Both the position numbers and the translations under genes were made by a program. Of a DNA stretch of 64,000 nucleotides, positions 37,678-50,100 are shown in pieces. This DNA comes from Leuctra nigra (lineage: Eukaryota; Arthropoda; Insecta; Plecoptera; Leuctridae). The DNA lies in NCBI GenBank assembly GCA_934045905.1, contig OW203761.1, positions 29,686,964-29,750,963 on the forward strand, read 5' to 3'. Within the stretch, counting starts at the first letter, position 1. Each line of letters starts with the position of its first letter. The notes under the pieces were generated by a model. That model was not told where the DNA came from. It saw only the letters and a list, made by a program, of their open reading frames with translations, and made no database searches.

Positions 37678-37908
37678 TATCCCAGAAAAAACACTCCGTG
37701 TAAAAATACCAGTCAAGTCTCTTTAACTATAAAAAAAAATAGAAGAAATCTAAAAATTCAGCACTGAAAAGGAGTGATATCAAAAAAGGAGCCAAGTCAA
37801 CGAATTTTCCAAATTTTAATCGTACCATTGAAATAAAAATATCAACCCCCGAGAAATACTTAAAAAAAGGACTTGGCGCATCGTTTTTTTAAAGACATTT
37901 TTCTATTC
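37678..37908 (+). repeat. Left arm of R1-B inverted repeat
   Basis: Begins TATCCCAGAAAAAACACTCC and ends ACTTGGCGCATCGTTTTTTT then AAAGACATTTTTCTATTC. Near-identical in reverse complement to 38578-38808, implying a recent origin or gene conversion. The same arm exists in R1 copy A with a much shorter spacer. Confidence 0.85.
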
Positions 37909-38577
37909 TTAAGCTTATGCCACTCACATACTACGTAGTTCAGAAATGCCTAGAAAAATTGGGACAAAACTTTCAAATTAAATATTGAACATTCTGTAAA
38001 ATATTTTAAATTTAAATATAAGTACGCAAAGAAACATAGCATTGTCTTACAAGCAATAAATACAGAACAGTTGTGTTTGTGATTGGTAGGTACCTATAGT
38101 TTTGTGGGTACATCAACATACCTACTACAGCATTATACTTTGAACCTTCTCGCCGTGTAATTAATTGCTATTAATTAACATTTTATACCAAAAAAATTCA
38201 TAAATTACATAACGTATTACTTTAGATAAAAATCTAGTCAGTAATTATTTGAGCAGCATGGCTCAGTGCACTAGTCACTTATACAAATCTCATTGACGGC
38301 CTTCTTGTAATGAGCGCTTTCGCTATTTCCCTCAGTCACGATATTGAGAAGTATGATTGATTAATATGACCCTAGAAATAGTGGCAATAACGAATAGACT
38401 AGGCCGCTTCCGTTTATTCGTTATTCGTTTATCCGTTTATTTCCTCTGAATATTGACAAAATACCAAAACTGCCAGTAGGTAAGAGTACTAGTTATATTA
38501 AAACGTAGTATGATTCGTCGATAATGAATGTGATATACTCAGGAAAATATACTTGTAGAGTTCTTCCTATACTTTTA

Positions 38578-38808
38578 GGATAGAAAAGTGTCTTTAAAAA
38601 AACGATGCGCCAAGTCCTTTTTTTAAGTATTTCTCGGGGGTTGATATTTTTATTTCAATGGTACGATTAAAATTTGGAAAATTCGTTGACTTGGCTCCTT
38701 TTTTGATATCACTCCTTTTCAGTGCTGAATTTTTAGATTTCGTCTATTTTTTTTTATAGTTAAAGAGACTTGGCTGGTATTTTTACACGGAGTGTTTTTT
38801 CTGGGATA
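38578..38808 (-). repeat. Right arm of R1-B inverted repeat
   Basis: Reverse complement of the left arm, including AACGATGCGCCAAGTCCTTT, GGGGGTTGATATTTTTATTT and ACACGGAGTGTTTTTTCTGG. Differences are few (for example CCAGTCAAG against CTTGGCTGG). Confidence 0.85.
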
Positions 38809-41800
38809 GAAATTACGAGACAGAAATTAACTTGACATCTTTTTAATTCGACATTTTATACTTATCCAGTTTATATGTATTTACATTTTTTCGCATTTTG
38901 TATTTAAGGTACATTTGCTTGTATCACTACCAATTATGTTGGAATTCAATGTTCATTTTCGACTTATAAGAATGATGGACAACTGTGTTCAACACAATAA
39001 TAAAACCTCATCCGTTTCACAATATTTCTATCCATTCAGCAATTACGCCACAGAGAGGGGTAAAAACAATGCTCATAACAGATAAAGCAGTACACCTGTC
39101 TAAGCAAAACCACTGTCTTAACGGGCCGGAAGACAATTAGGCTTAAATGAGTCGTGAGCAGTGCAGTGCAGTCTACCCATGCAGGGGCGTTATCAGACGT
39201 AGCTGTATGCATGCTTTATGTCGGAGTGCTTAGTGTGGTAAGTGGGCAAAGTTTTAGTTGGACAATATATTCCAGGTCATTAAGTCGTGTCCTGCGCGAG
39301 GCTCAGACAGGCAAACCCCTCAGTGACTCACCTGGCGAGGACCCAGACGCAGACCCAGACCCGGACCCAGGAGACGACACAATATGGCGGGGCTTCAGTC
39401 GAGAGCAAAGTTGAACATGAAAAATAGAAAATAGATTGGAAGACCCGAGTTCTCCGTCGACGTTATTTTAAAATGCTAGAATTGAATCAAGAATACAGAT
39501 AGGAACAATGAAGATAGTATAATCATAAAGCTTCTGTCACTAAAAATCAAAGCACACATTTGCCCATTGTTGTATTGACATGATATTCTAATTTTTCCAA
39601 ATATATCTCTAGTAAGAATAAAATGAATGTATGAGTTGATCGTACTATTGGTGGATGTCCCCCTCACCTGCCACGGGTTACAATTAATGTGCGTTTAGTG
39701 AGTGTAATCAAGCAATCGTGTGCCCAGTTAATTGATTAATGTGTTTTTTCCACAGTGTCCACTACGATTGCCCATGATTATACTTCTGGAATTATCGCCA
39801 TGAATTTATTGAAAGTCATGTATCAACGATATTGTTTTGTTAATTAAACCTCAATGCTCATAATTTTGCGGTGCAAATCTAGATTTTAAAATAAAGTATC
39901 GTCCGCTGCATTTGTGCAATATTGGACCGATACCCAGGTAATACAGAATAATGGTCGCCGGTGGTTTTCCATATTGTAAGTGAGTTATACGGCTGTGCTA
40001 GCAGCAAGCAACATGCACCGCTCGCCCTCGATAAAGCCAATGAATCTGGCGCAAATAAGCTGATTATATCCATTACATATCTCGAAATAAAGATGCGATG
40101 ATTGAGGGTTGCAAACGAATTTGTTTGCGTCAAATGGACTGAGCGGGGAATGGCTGGGGCTGATATGCACCAATAATGACACATTAATGACACATTTTAG
40201 CACACCTTGTTTGCTGATTTCAGAGTAATAAAGAGGGGCCATGTTTCTATTTCTGGATCATAGTACCATATTAACAGCTTTTACATTTCTTTGGGGACAC
40301 ATTTCGACTCGTCATATATATTTTTGATCTACATTTTAATGGCGTTTGCGGTAATGCTTTATCGATACGTATTGCCCAGAGTTTTAATAGCTTTATTGCA
40401 AACTATTTGTAATAACTCATAATTGTAAAATTAATATAATTATCCTCTATATAGGCTGTAATATCGTAATAGGTCAATATAATAATATAAAATATATGTT
40501 CAATGAGCGAACATTCTAGTTATTCATTATTTACCGCATTTGTAAAATAAATAAACAAATTGAAACATTACTACTAATTAATTCAGGATGTTGATTAATT
40601 AATCGCAAATGAACATTAACTGCCATTTCTGTGAAATATTTAACGACATATTCAAGAATTCATAAGTAACATTTAGGTTGACCAAACGGAATATCACCCA
40701 GCTTTCTCGAAGACGGAGGGTAAATTAATAAATCCTTAAAGAGGTCCTTAGAGTTGGTATGTTTCGGTTTAACTAAATACTGTACGGATTATTAAGCCAT
40801 GAATCGGGCTTAAGCAGCTCTGAAGATCTGCCTCTTCGTGAATGATGGCTGAATTATGCGATCTTCCCTGGCGAAGTACTCGGCTCAGACTATATCTGCC
40901 ATACATCACCGATCCTAGGAAGTTCTCCCTCCAATCCCCACCCCCCACGTCCCTTAGCCAAATAATTTGTTTTTACGGAAGACACTTGAGACGGTAATGC
41001 TCTCTTTTAATGGTCCTGCGTTGCTTTCAAAATATCATTCCATTTCCTAAAAAGGACGAACCGCCTTCAAGCGAAGAGATTTTCAACCCTGTCGGGATGT
41101 AGATGAGGCTCGTGGAATTATTAGATAGGTATTCTGTATAAAATAAGAGTTGCGATATGAAATATTGCAGATTGATAAAAGCCAACGGACGTGAACGATA
41201 AATTCACGTTGATCGCTCGTAGAGTTGAGTTTTTGAAAAGTTTGCGAGAACCACAAAACTCGATCTTTAACGACGAGTGCCAACATTTATGAAGGGCCCG
41301 GAAATAAACGCCGCGTCGTTGATATGTTCTGGTCGAATATCGATAGAAACACGTCGAAAAGTAATATTTACGGATCACAACCGAAGCCATGATTTCTCGC
41401 GCCATCAGATCGCAGAGAGTGCGTCAAAGTTCAAGCGAGGGAGGATGAATTTCGCGAAACCAAAACTCCGATCATCGAGTCGAAAAGTTTTAGAAAAACA
41501 TCAGATTGCTGGAATATATTCTTTATATGTATAATTCTTCAGGTAGCCAAGTTTGTAATCTATAAATAATGTCCATGTTGCTATTAATCATGATGTGAGA
41601 AGGAGAGGGTTGAGCAGAGTCAGTGGTGGAGGCGCCGGGTTCGCTTTGAGCTTCAGATGCCGCAATCGAGTACCAGAGTTTATCAAGTTAGATTCATCTA
41701 CATTTCGGAAGCATTCAAGTGAAACATTCCTCAATCAATGCAGTGATATTATAAGGAACAGATTAGATTAAAGTAAACCAACGGCTGGTGTATTGGATAC

Positions 41801-41922
41801 CGTACGGTTCTTGTAAGACTGGCTTGCCAGTTGCTGCCGTTGGACCAGAGAGACTGGGGTGTTTGGGAGTTAGTGAGACGACCTCTCTCCACCTGTTATC
41901 CGTCTCTGGACGACGCGGGTTG
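38809..41922. other. Unique non-coding stretch up to the assembly gap
   Basis: Contains a short GACCCA-type repeat at about 39340-39373 (read as DPDADPDPDP in one frame, not a recognised protein), and two moderately GC-rich blocks, 39890-40250 and 41080-41480, that could be conserved regulatory DNA. GCAAAC..GTTTGC is a 6-bp inverted pair at 40111-40128. No gene, RNA or transposon end was recognised. Confidence 0.4.
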
Positions 41923-42122
41923 NNNNNNNNNNNNNNNNNNNNNNNNNNNNNNNNNNNNNNNNNNNNNNNNNNNNNNNNNNNNNNNNNNNNNNNNNNNNNN
42001 NNNNNNNNNNNNNNNNNNNNNNNNNNNNNNNNNNNNNNNNNNNNNNNNNNNNNNNNNNNNNNNNNNNNNNNNNNNNNNNNNNNNNNNNNNNNNNNNNNNN
42101 NNNNNNNNNNNNNNNNNNNNNN
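41923..42122. other. Assembly gap (200 N)
   Basis: Exactly 200 N, a round number that suggests a placeholder or rounded scaffold gap, so the true distance and content are unknown. Frames spanning it are meaningless. Confidence 0.98.
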
Positions 42123-42829
42123 GTTAAAAGGGGCGGATGGATTGTTTGGTTTAAGGATTACTATTGATAATATTATGCAAAGATGTCGATGATGATGATG
42201 ATGGGGAAGAGTATTGTGGAGAAATGTGGAAGGGTTTATTTCTCTATATTTAAGAATGCTATTGCAGTGAACAACAGGGCTCGATCCCAGGGCCTCAGAA
42301 GGAATGAAAACTCAGCTACATATTGCTTGAGATGTTATCAGGCTCCTAACATGTCTCTCAGCCACCTACACAATGTATAATCCTAAACTCCTTCATTGAT
42401 TTCATTACAGTTGAAAACTCTTCAAAAGTAATAAAAGTCTCGCGAGGTGTTTAAGTTAAAAGGCGTCGGCTTCTTGTCTTCATTGTTTCAAGATAAACAC
42501 GTTGATTACATTGTATCAAAGTTTTGGTTGTGATTGATCATTTCGACGAGCTCGAGGCGCCAGGGCCGGCGCTAGATTTCTCTTGAGAGCTGTGAAAGAA
42601 GAAGACTCACTCGCATGCTTGTGGATTAAACACTGGTCTTTACGACTTGAAGCTTTTCAAGCGTTCAAACACTGCGTTGATTCGCTTTTAGCGGCCGTGG
42701 CGTTCCTCTTCGTCTTCAAGCTAAGGTTTTCATCAAGTACCTATTGATACGCATGTATTTCATGTTTTAAATTCAATCCGTTGTATAAAAGTTGATAAAA
42801 GTTGACAAAACCAATTGAAAATAAAATGT

Positions 42830-42920
42830 GGATTGAAAACAATTATTTAAAATATACAAAATTTCCGATAGAGATACTGTTTCTGCTTTCATATCAATGT
42901 CTTACAAGAAACTAAACATT
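42830..42920 (+). repeat. Diverged direct repeat, copy 1
   Basis: Shares GATTGAAAA, TTATTTAAAATATACA, TTCGATAGA-like, TGCTTTC, ATCAATGT and AAGAAAC in the same order with 43821-43910, about 990 bp away. Confidence 0.55.
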
Positions 42921-43820
42921 ATGATGTAAAATACATTCCAAAAGTTTATAACGTTAGGTAATACATATTGTACAATTCTTAACATCTGAGATCATGCAAA
43001 TTTAAGTTCCTTAGCATAAGTACCTATTTAAATAATTCGCAACAAAATGTATCAAATAATAACACTCTGTTAAATAAGTAATCAATACTATCAAAGTTCC
43101 AACAGCTTAGTATTTATTTTGACACGTATCCATGTTCAGCATTGTAAATATGGTTTGTAAGGATGTAGCATTGGTTACCTTGCATCTTACCTTACAAGTC
43201 TATGGCACAAAGATTGTGGTGAAAATGACGCTCTGGCTGTGAATTGTGATACAAACTGTCAAGGAGCATTGTGCAATTCAGTTGTACAGCTTCCGTTTCT
43301 TCAAGCAAGTTTTTCTCCTGAAATACCACCAGTAATATTCGCGTACTGCACATTATGCTGTGTTGTACATCAACCTACAGGATGCTACCGAGAAAGTCAA
43401 GTTCTAGGGAAAAACTAGCAAATTATACATTTTTTTCTCTTAAATTTATTGAGGAAAGCATTAGAATAATATATATGTTCGTAATAATTTTACTTGTATG
43501 TAACGTAATTCCATGGTATATGACATAGAACTTAAAAGTATTTCTCATTTGGAATAAGGAATGGAAGAATTGTAAACCGTCGAGTATGTCGTAAGACTCG
43601 AACCTACCTACGACGGATTAGGAAGATCTATGAGAGAATTACAAGAAGGGTTATTTTCTGTGCTTCGACATTGTAAGAAGTAGGTAAATTAAAACATTTA
43701 ATTAATTACATTCACTAAAAATGAATTAGTGACTTGATTTTATTTTTATATCTTACCATTTTAGAGATAAAATTAATTGAGATGCAGACTAATTGTTCAC
43801 GGCAATTAGGAATATTTTGT

Positions 43821-43910
43821 AGATTGAAAAGACTTATTTAAAATATACAGAGTTTTCGATAGAAATGTTTTGCTTTCTTCATAAATCAATGTTTTCTAAG
43901 AAACAAAACA
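43821..43910 (+). repeat. Diverged direct repeat, copy 2
   Basis: Second copy of the segment at 42830-42920. Small indels and substitutions; origin unknown, either a local duplication or two copies of an unclassified short repeat. Confidence 0.55.
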
Positions 43911-45017
43911 TATTTTCAATCAACAGTCTGTTTCAAAAAAATTGTATTTATAAGTAATATCGTAAAATCCCGATCCTGATGAACCTACAAAAATAAATAA
44001 TTTTATATTGCATAATAAATCAGAATATCTATTTATGTCGTGTGTATTGATTTTTAAACATACTCTTTTGGCTCGTGACCATTGAAGATATAAACCACAC
44101 TATAGATTTTGTTGTCGCACATGTAACTCAAATTGTCATTTATTTTTACACTGATGTTTAATCGTCCAATTTTAATTTCTACTCGAGTTATTGTTTGGGT
44201 TTCTCAAACAATTTTATTTTAATTCCCTGACCCTTCAATTATATTTTAAGGGAAATACAGGGAAATAAATCTATGAACCATTTATTGAAAAAAATCATCT
44301 TGCAGTGATTTTTATGAGCTTTCAGAATATACCCTCGGTTTTTACAAAATATTGTCACAAAGTCTTGAAAAACGTATTTGAAATATCGATTTGTATCGAA
44401 GATAGATACAAGTTTCAACATAAAACTTCATTTATCTCAGTTTCCTCCGAATGTGACTTATAGCGTTCTTTCCCTGTACCCTTCATTTATGTCACATAAA
44501 CGCATAAGAATTTACATTCTCTCACTTACTTTCACCTTCTTCAATAATCTTGACATCGCTTATTATCTCTACTCCAGCAAACTGCAACAATAACATGATC
44601 ACGCCGCCATCAAGAATGCAGAACGCTGACAGAATATGACACAACTCTCTTGCTCGACACGGAATCTCATCAGCAGACTTGCTGTGATGAATTACATAAA
44701 GCGATCGCGACTTACGGAGCGCCTCGTCATTAAGGTGTTGTAATTAAGTCGTCATTCATTAACGCCGCTGCCGCAGAGGTAAACATCGGAACACATGAAG
44801 CCATAGAGAGACGCGGGGAGGTGATAGAAACCAGTGATGACAGACATTGACGACGAATGACGTAGACAACGATGCGAAATGACGTCGCTTGTTGGTTAAT
44901 TGGGTTAGTGGGGGATGGGTTTATAGTTAGGTTTTGCAGTTTATGTGTTCCTGGTTTGTTTGGGAAAGTGTCAGACCCCTTTCTTCAGTGGCGTGGGTAG
45001 CGTGCAAGAAGGGGGGG

Positions 45018-45406
45018 CATACGAGAAGTGGGGAGCAAACGAGACGTGGGGAGCACACGAGAAGTGGGGAGCACACGAGAAGTGAGGAGCACACGTGAAG
45101 TGGGGAGCGCACTAGAAGTGGGGAGCACAGAGAAGTGGGGAGCACACGAGAAGTGGGGAGCATACGAGAAGTGGGGAGCACAGAGAAGTGGGGAGCACAC
45201 GAGAAATGGGGAGCACACGAGGAGTGGGGAGCACACGATAAGTGGGGAGCACACGATAAGTGGGGAGCACAGAGAAGTGGGGAGCACACGAGAAATGGGG
45301 AGTACACGAGAAGTGGGGAGCACACGAGAAGTGGGGAGCACACGAGAAGTGGGGAGCACAGAGAAGTGGGGAGCACACGAGAAGTGGGGAGCATACGAGA
45401 AGTGGA
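45018..45406. repeat. 18-bp minisatellite (about 22 units)
   Basis: Unit ACACGAGAAGTGGGGAGC with a shortened 17-bp variant (ACAGAGAAGTGGGGAGC) and point variants (AGAAATGGGG, GATAAGTGGG, CATACGAG). The shortened variant recurs at about 45127, 45180, 45267 and 45357, so a higher-order period of about 53-90 bp is present. All frames stay open over hundreds of bases on both strands because the unit has no stop codon; I do not treat these as genes. Confidence 0.95.
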
Positions 45407-47098
45407 GTCTTGCTAGGAGTAGGAGCTCGATACAGATATCTCTTGTCCGTCATTACAGCAGTATACAATAAGAGTATTTAAATTGAAAGCAACAGATAAG
45501 ACGGCCCAGGATATTTATTTGTATTAGAAAATTGGATACACTAATGTATGAGTTAATTTGTATTGACATATTTTTTTATTACAAAATATTTATAATACCA
45601 AAATATACTATTTGTATAGTGTAAATTTTAAGAACAAAATTATTTCAGAATGATCATTCTGAAATATGGTTATAATCAAGTTTAGGTAATTTTGCAAACC
45701 TGCAATATTATTTTACTCGACGGGGCATTTCAATGAGAGATCTAAATCTGATAATTGTCGTCGGGAGCTGGTGTAAGCTCTATGTTGGCATGTTCATATT
45801 ACGCGTTAGATAGAAAGTCTTCATCTAGTAGGAAGCATTTAAAAATGAATTGTTTAGAAACACTTTTGTCATCTTTAAAAATGATTCTAGTTCAGGTTCA
45901 CGAGCATCGAAAAGTTGACGTTAATTTTGTTGTACTTGATTGTGAAATTGTCGTTATGTGAACTCCTATATTAATATTCGAGTTCCTTTCTTTAGCAAAT
46001 AAACTGGACGTGACTATTGGCTGTTTCAAGATAATGCCGAGACACCCAGAAATTGAGCATATTTTTCCAGGGCGAATCTTTATTTATAATATCACTGACG
46101 ATCTCAACTCTGAATAGATGCAAATTATTCCATGCATTCTATTACCATATTTATTGTAAAGTCATTAGGTATATAAACCGCGTTAAAAAGTGATTAATTC
46201 ATATTTTTTAATTGTGTTTGTATTTTTCTTTGCATTTTATTTGTCTTCCAAGTTTGCGCAATGGCAAGGCAAATTAGTATTGATTAGCTTTTTTCAATTA
46301 TAGAGCTGAGATCAAAGGCTGCTATAAACGCGGCTCTTGGAGAGGAACGAAAGGCTGTCAAACGAAAGAGGGATTATTAGAATTCACACCTTTGAAGATA
46401 CGTTTTATGATTTTAGTTTCATTAAAACATATTGCAATATGAAGAAAGTTATTATAAAATTAACGTGAAACTGGAATAAAAACACAAATTTGACTGAAAA
46501 TACATGTTAAATTATTGAAATAGCAGCATGTTATATAGCACTTTTCATGCACTATTATAAACATTATAATATAATACTATAAGTATTAGATTGGATGTAT
46601 GCACTATAGCACACAATTTTATCAATACTTATGAATTTTTTGTGAAACTTATTTTTAAATCATTAAAATTGTTACCCTGAAGTAACAGTTTACGATTGTT
46701 TATCGTCAAATTATGTTGTGATTTTGTTTTATATTTAGTTAGTTCTAGTGTAACGAAGACATTCAGTAATAACAACTTTTAACAAACAATTGTAACAAAA
46801 CGTTTTGCTTCCCTACTCAGAAAATGCCTGCTTCAAGTTTTGGTGAACAATCTTATGGATTAGGGAGTTTCGTATTATTGTATGGCTTAGCATGTATGAC
46901 AACTTATAGTTAAGTTACCTGACTTAAGTCACCCTTAATCCCACGCAAATTCGTAAGGTGAGGGCCGTCGTATAACCGGACTAAATCCATGCAGTCTGCT
47001 TACTATTTTACCAGAGGTGTTAGCACAAGAGGGTTAACACTGTTGGTGGCACGAAGTGAAAGAAATGACAACATGCAAAGCAAAGGGAAGCATGGTGG
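45407..47098. other. AT-rich non-coding stretch
   Basis: No gene, RNA or repeat recognised apart from ordinary AT-rich sequence. Confidence 0.5.
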
Positions 47099-47134
47099 CA
47101 AAGAGCTTAAGACTTGAACGCTCTAAGCTCTTTG
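47099..47134. repeat. 11-bp hairpin
   Basis: CAAAGAGCTTA and TAAGCTCTTTG are perfect complements with a 14-nt loop. It is not followed by a T run, and its role is unknown. Confidence 0.55.
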
Positions 47135-50100
47135 ACAAAACGTTTGAAACTCTCTGGCTGCCACGTGACTCGAGATCCCGAGTACAATCAGAAGAGATCG
47201 CCGTAGACGCTGCAATTAACACATGATGAGATGATTTTAATTATTCATGTTTCAATTATTAATTATATCGACGAGAGCTCTCCGAGGAACTTTAATATAG
47301 AGTGTGTAAAAGTGAAGCTCTTGTAGCTTCTTTTCCGCGCTAATATTGCGGATTAGCTCGACGCTTCTTGTGACGTACAAACAATACATACTTCAATGAT
47401 GAATAATTAATATTAGCAATAATTGGAGTTGAGTCTAACCTGGCAGGTTCGTAACGAGCGGTGAGAGACCGTAACAGAGCTCGAGACGAGAGGCGAGTGC
47501 GAGAGAGAGCGAGAAGGAGCCAGCATCATCTAACTCTTGCTTGTTTCATGCATTAGCTTAGCTTAACATCGGCGGTCCTTGTGTTCCAGGAGAGTCCCGC
47601 AGGAGATGGGCAAGAAAAGAACCATGGCTTTGCACAGGTCTTAACACCCGGGAAAAGCCTTGTTCATTTAGTGCTGTGTTATTTCTTTTTATCAAAGAAA
47701 TCCCTTTGTAAAATACTACTGGTCATTTTAGAATGGCTGTTGAGAAGCAACTCTAAGCCCTCATAGATGTGGCTGCATTAACGCCCGGCTGTTAATGGCT
47801 TTACAAACAATCATTGTTATCAACGTTTTGTATAATTTCTTCAGCTTCTCTCATAATACAATTCTCTTTTACGTGTGTATCTGAACTTAAAACATAACTT
47901 ACATCTAAAATCCATGTAGCAAAACATAAGCGGACGGGGTGTAGGGTGGGAGGATATTAAACCGCAGCATCGCCAGGACGGCTTGGGATTGGTTAACATT
48001 CGGCTTGTCTGACCCTTAGATACCGTGTTGATGGTGTATGTCAGCACTTGTACTGACCGGCCGAAACCCATTCCAAAGTCAGTCGACTTATGTTCTCAGC
48101 TGTATTACAAGTGTAGTTACAAGTGCAGGGGGAGGGGGCGGAGGGGGTGAATATAGTCTCTTTTGCTTTACTGAAAGCATTTCAACCCCCATCCACTCCT
48201 GGAGAATCGCTTGGCCTGGCTACCGTTTTACTGATGTGTTAAATATTCATGTTAGGCACTTGTGACCTCAAATTATCTCCCCAGTTCGGACGAGGGTCGA
48301 ACCTAGCGATGAAAGGAGGGGGAGGCGGAGGGGGAGGGGGAGGAAAGGGAGACGAAACGCTTACAGGGCGAGAGAAATGAGGCACATAATTACAATGTCG
48401 ACTTCAATTTCAGTGGCGTCTTGCGAACGCTTTTAACTTGCTCCTAGCATGAGTTATTCAGTATTTCGCTCGGAAGTCTGTCCTGACACTGTTTATCCCA
48501 CCACTGCTTGTTGATGTCGTCTTCATGATCTAATCCTCGCGCGCTGTGATTATGTAGTGATCTCACTTCAGGCTCAATATTGCACGTCGGTTTGTATTCC
48601 ACTCCACGCGACTTCTAAGAGAATCACGTTATTACCACTGTCGACGCTTCAAAGCGACGCTTGTGACGTCACGACGCTCTCATTTCATTGGGCGACGTTT
48701 TGCGCTAAACTGAGTCCAAATCAAGTTATCATACAGCGAAACTAGTTGAATAAAACAAAGGGAAATTCGTAACACAATAATTTAAGTAATGCAGTGAGAC
48801 AGTTGGTTCAGGTTTTAACGTACTGACACCTGAGGGTAACTGTCGTGTTCATGATTACTGATTTCATCTCCTTCCTACTAAATAGTGCGTCAATCAACTC
48901 ATCCAAATGCAGTCAAAGGTTGGGGTCAACAACAGAGTTAACATTGAAAAATAATTTTTTCATTAAAATTCATGCATTCGAGATTCATCCAGAATATTTT
49001 TATTTATGCTTATTTAGTTTTGTTTTAGATTTAAGAATATCGTAGAATCAGATACGTTTTATTTTTTAAACAATTAAATTGTAGAATCCCGACGACATTA
49101 TAAGAGCCAACTGTACAGTCAATAGTTCACAATATAAGACTAATTGAGGTGTCGTATCCAACTATTAAATACCCAAGAAAACTAACTCACCCATTATTTA
49201 TTCATCTCTTAACGAACATTACTGTTGAGGTAGGTCCTGTGTCGTTCTTCAATTAGATTGGCGTCGTCTAATTGCTTTCTCTTGTCGCGGAGGTGTTGGC
49301 GCCACCTAGCGCCTGTGGGACAGATACACTGGTACCTCGCGTTGATACATGAGATGAGGTTAACATCCACCTCCACCTCCTACTCTCCATGGAGACATGG
49401 AAATACGACGTATAAATCAAGCACAACCAGACGGCTAAGGACCTCGCGCCGCCTGACTTACTGCCGATGTGGAGGCTAGAGGGAGCCGTGCATCTTAACT
49501 ATAATACATGCAAGTCGTATTATTATGGTATTTAGCAAGCAGGAGTCTAAGTCACCACTGTTGGCAATTAGTGTTTGGGGGGGAAACGGTGTTTTATTGC
49601 TGCGATATTAGAATGTATTTCTGTTGATACATGGTGGAGGTATGCGTCTGCTCTGCCAGATAACTTAGGATGCAATGTGAATGCATAATGTTTATGCGTC
49701 TTATCTTTCGAAAGCTCGTTTCTGATGCGTTTGATTCTTTCAATCTGACGCATCAATTTAAAAAAAAAATCTTAGACTTCTTGGTTTGCTTACGATTCTA
49801 AATTGAAAACTTACTTAAGGATGTGTTCATTAAAACCGTACATTTGAGCTTTTGTATCAAATAATGCGTAAGCTATTCGTGCTTACACTTGCGAACAAGA
49901 TCTAGAATATCTACAAAATTAGTACGATTATATATAACTTGAACTGAAGTGCTTCAACAAAAACACATAAAACAGAGATTCTGGCAAAAAAAGTCGAATT
50001 AAAAACACTCTTCCCTCGTTTCAATAAATCAGCGTAAATTATGAAGCCTAGGGTTAGATTTAGTATCTTCATATTAGTTTCTCTAAGTGCTTGTGATGAC

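Larger units (their letters stand above)
36450..38808 (+). mobile_element. R1 repeat copy B (full structure, about 2.36 kb)
   Basis: Order on the plus strand: GTGGAGCGGTCGCTCCAC, an 18-nt near-palindrome (36455-36472), joined to CCAGCCAAGTC; a block matching copy A to about 36830; five spaced units of ACCGGAAGTGACGTCAT (36901, 37024, 37168, 37324, 37476; one has CCGTAAG), each followed by a diverged AAACGGCTGNACCGATT stretch; then a large fold-back of two arms of about 231 bp (37678-37908 and 38578-38808) around about 670 bp of AT-rich sequence. GACTTGGCTGG near the right end is the complement of CCAGCCAAGTC at the left end, so these may be the terminal inverted repeats. No protein of its own is recognised. 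Confidence 0.78.
42123..45017. other. AT-rich non-coding stretch
   Basis: Holds two diverged copies of a roughly 90-bp segment (42830-42920 and 43821-43910, listed separately). On the minus strand near 43600 GGTTCGAGTCTT sits in a small stem, B-box-like, without other tRNA features. No gene seen. Confidence 0.45.

Noticed and set aside
38255..38280. A-box-like ATGGCTCAGTGCACTAGTC inside the R1-B spacer
   Set aside because: No matching B box within a plausible distance.
41788..42192. Open frame across the run of N
   Set aside because: The frame is an artefact of undefined bases.
43590..43625. B-box-like GGTTCGAGTCTT in a small stem (minus strand)
   Set aside because: No A box, anticodon arm or acceptor stem, so not a tRNA gene; too little for a SINE call.
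44927..45471. Several overlapping long frames on both strands
   Set aside because: All are produced by the stop-free 18-bp minisatellite unit.
47590..47637. 48-nt exon-like stretch between an AG and a GT
   Set aside because: Acceptor tract is weak and no adjoining exon or recognisable peptide was found.
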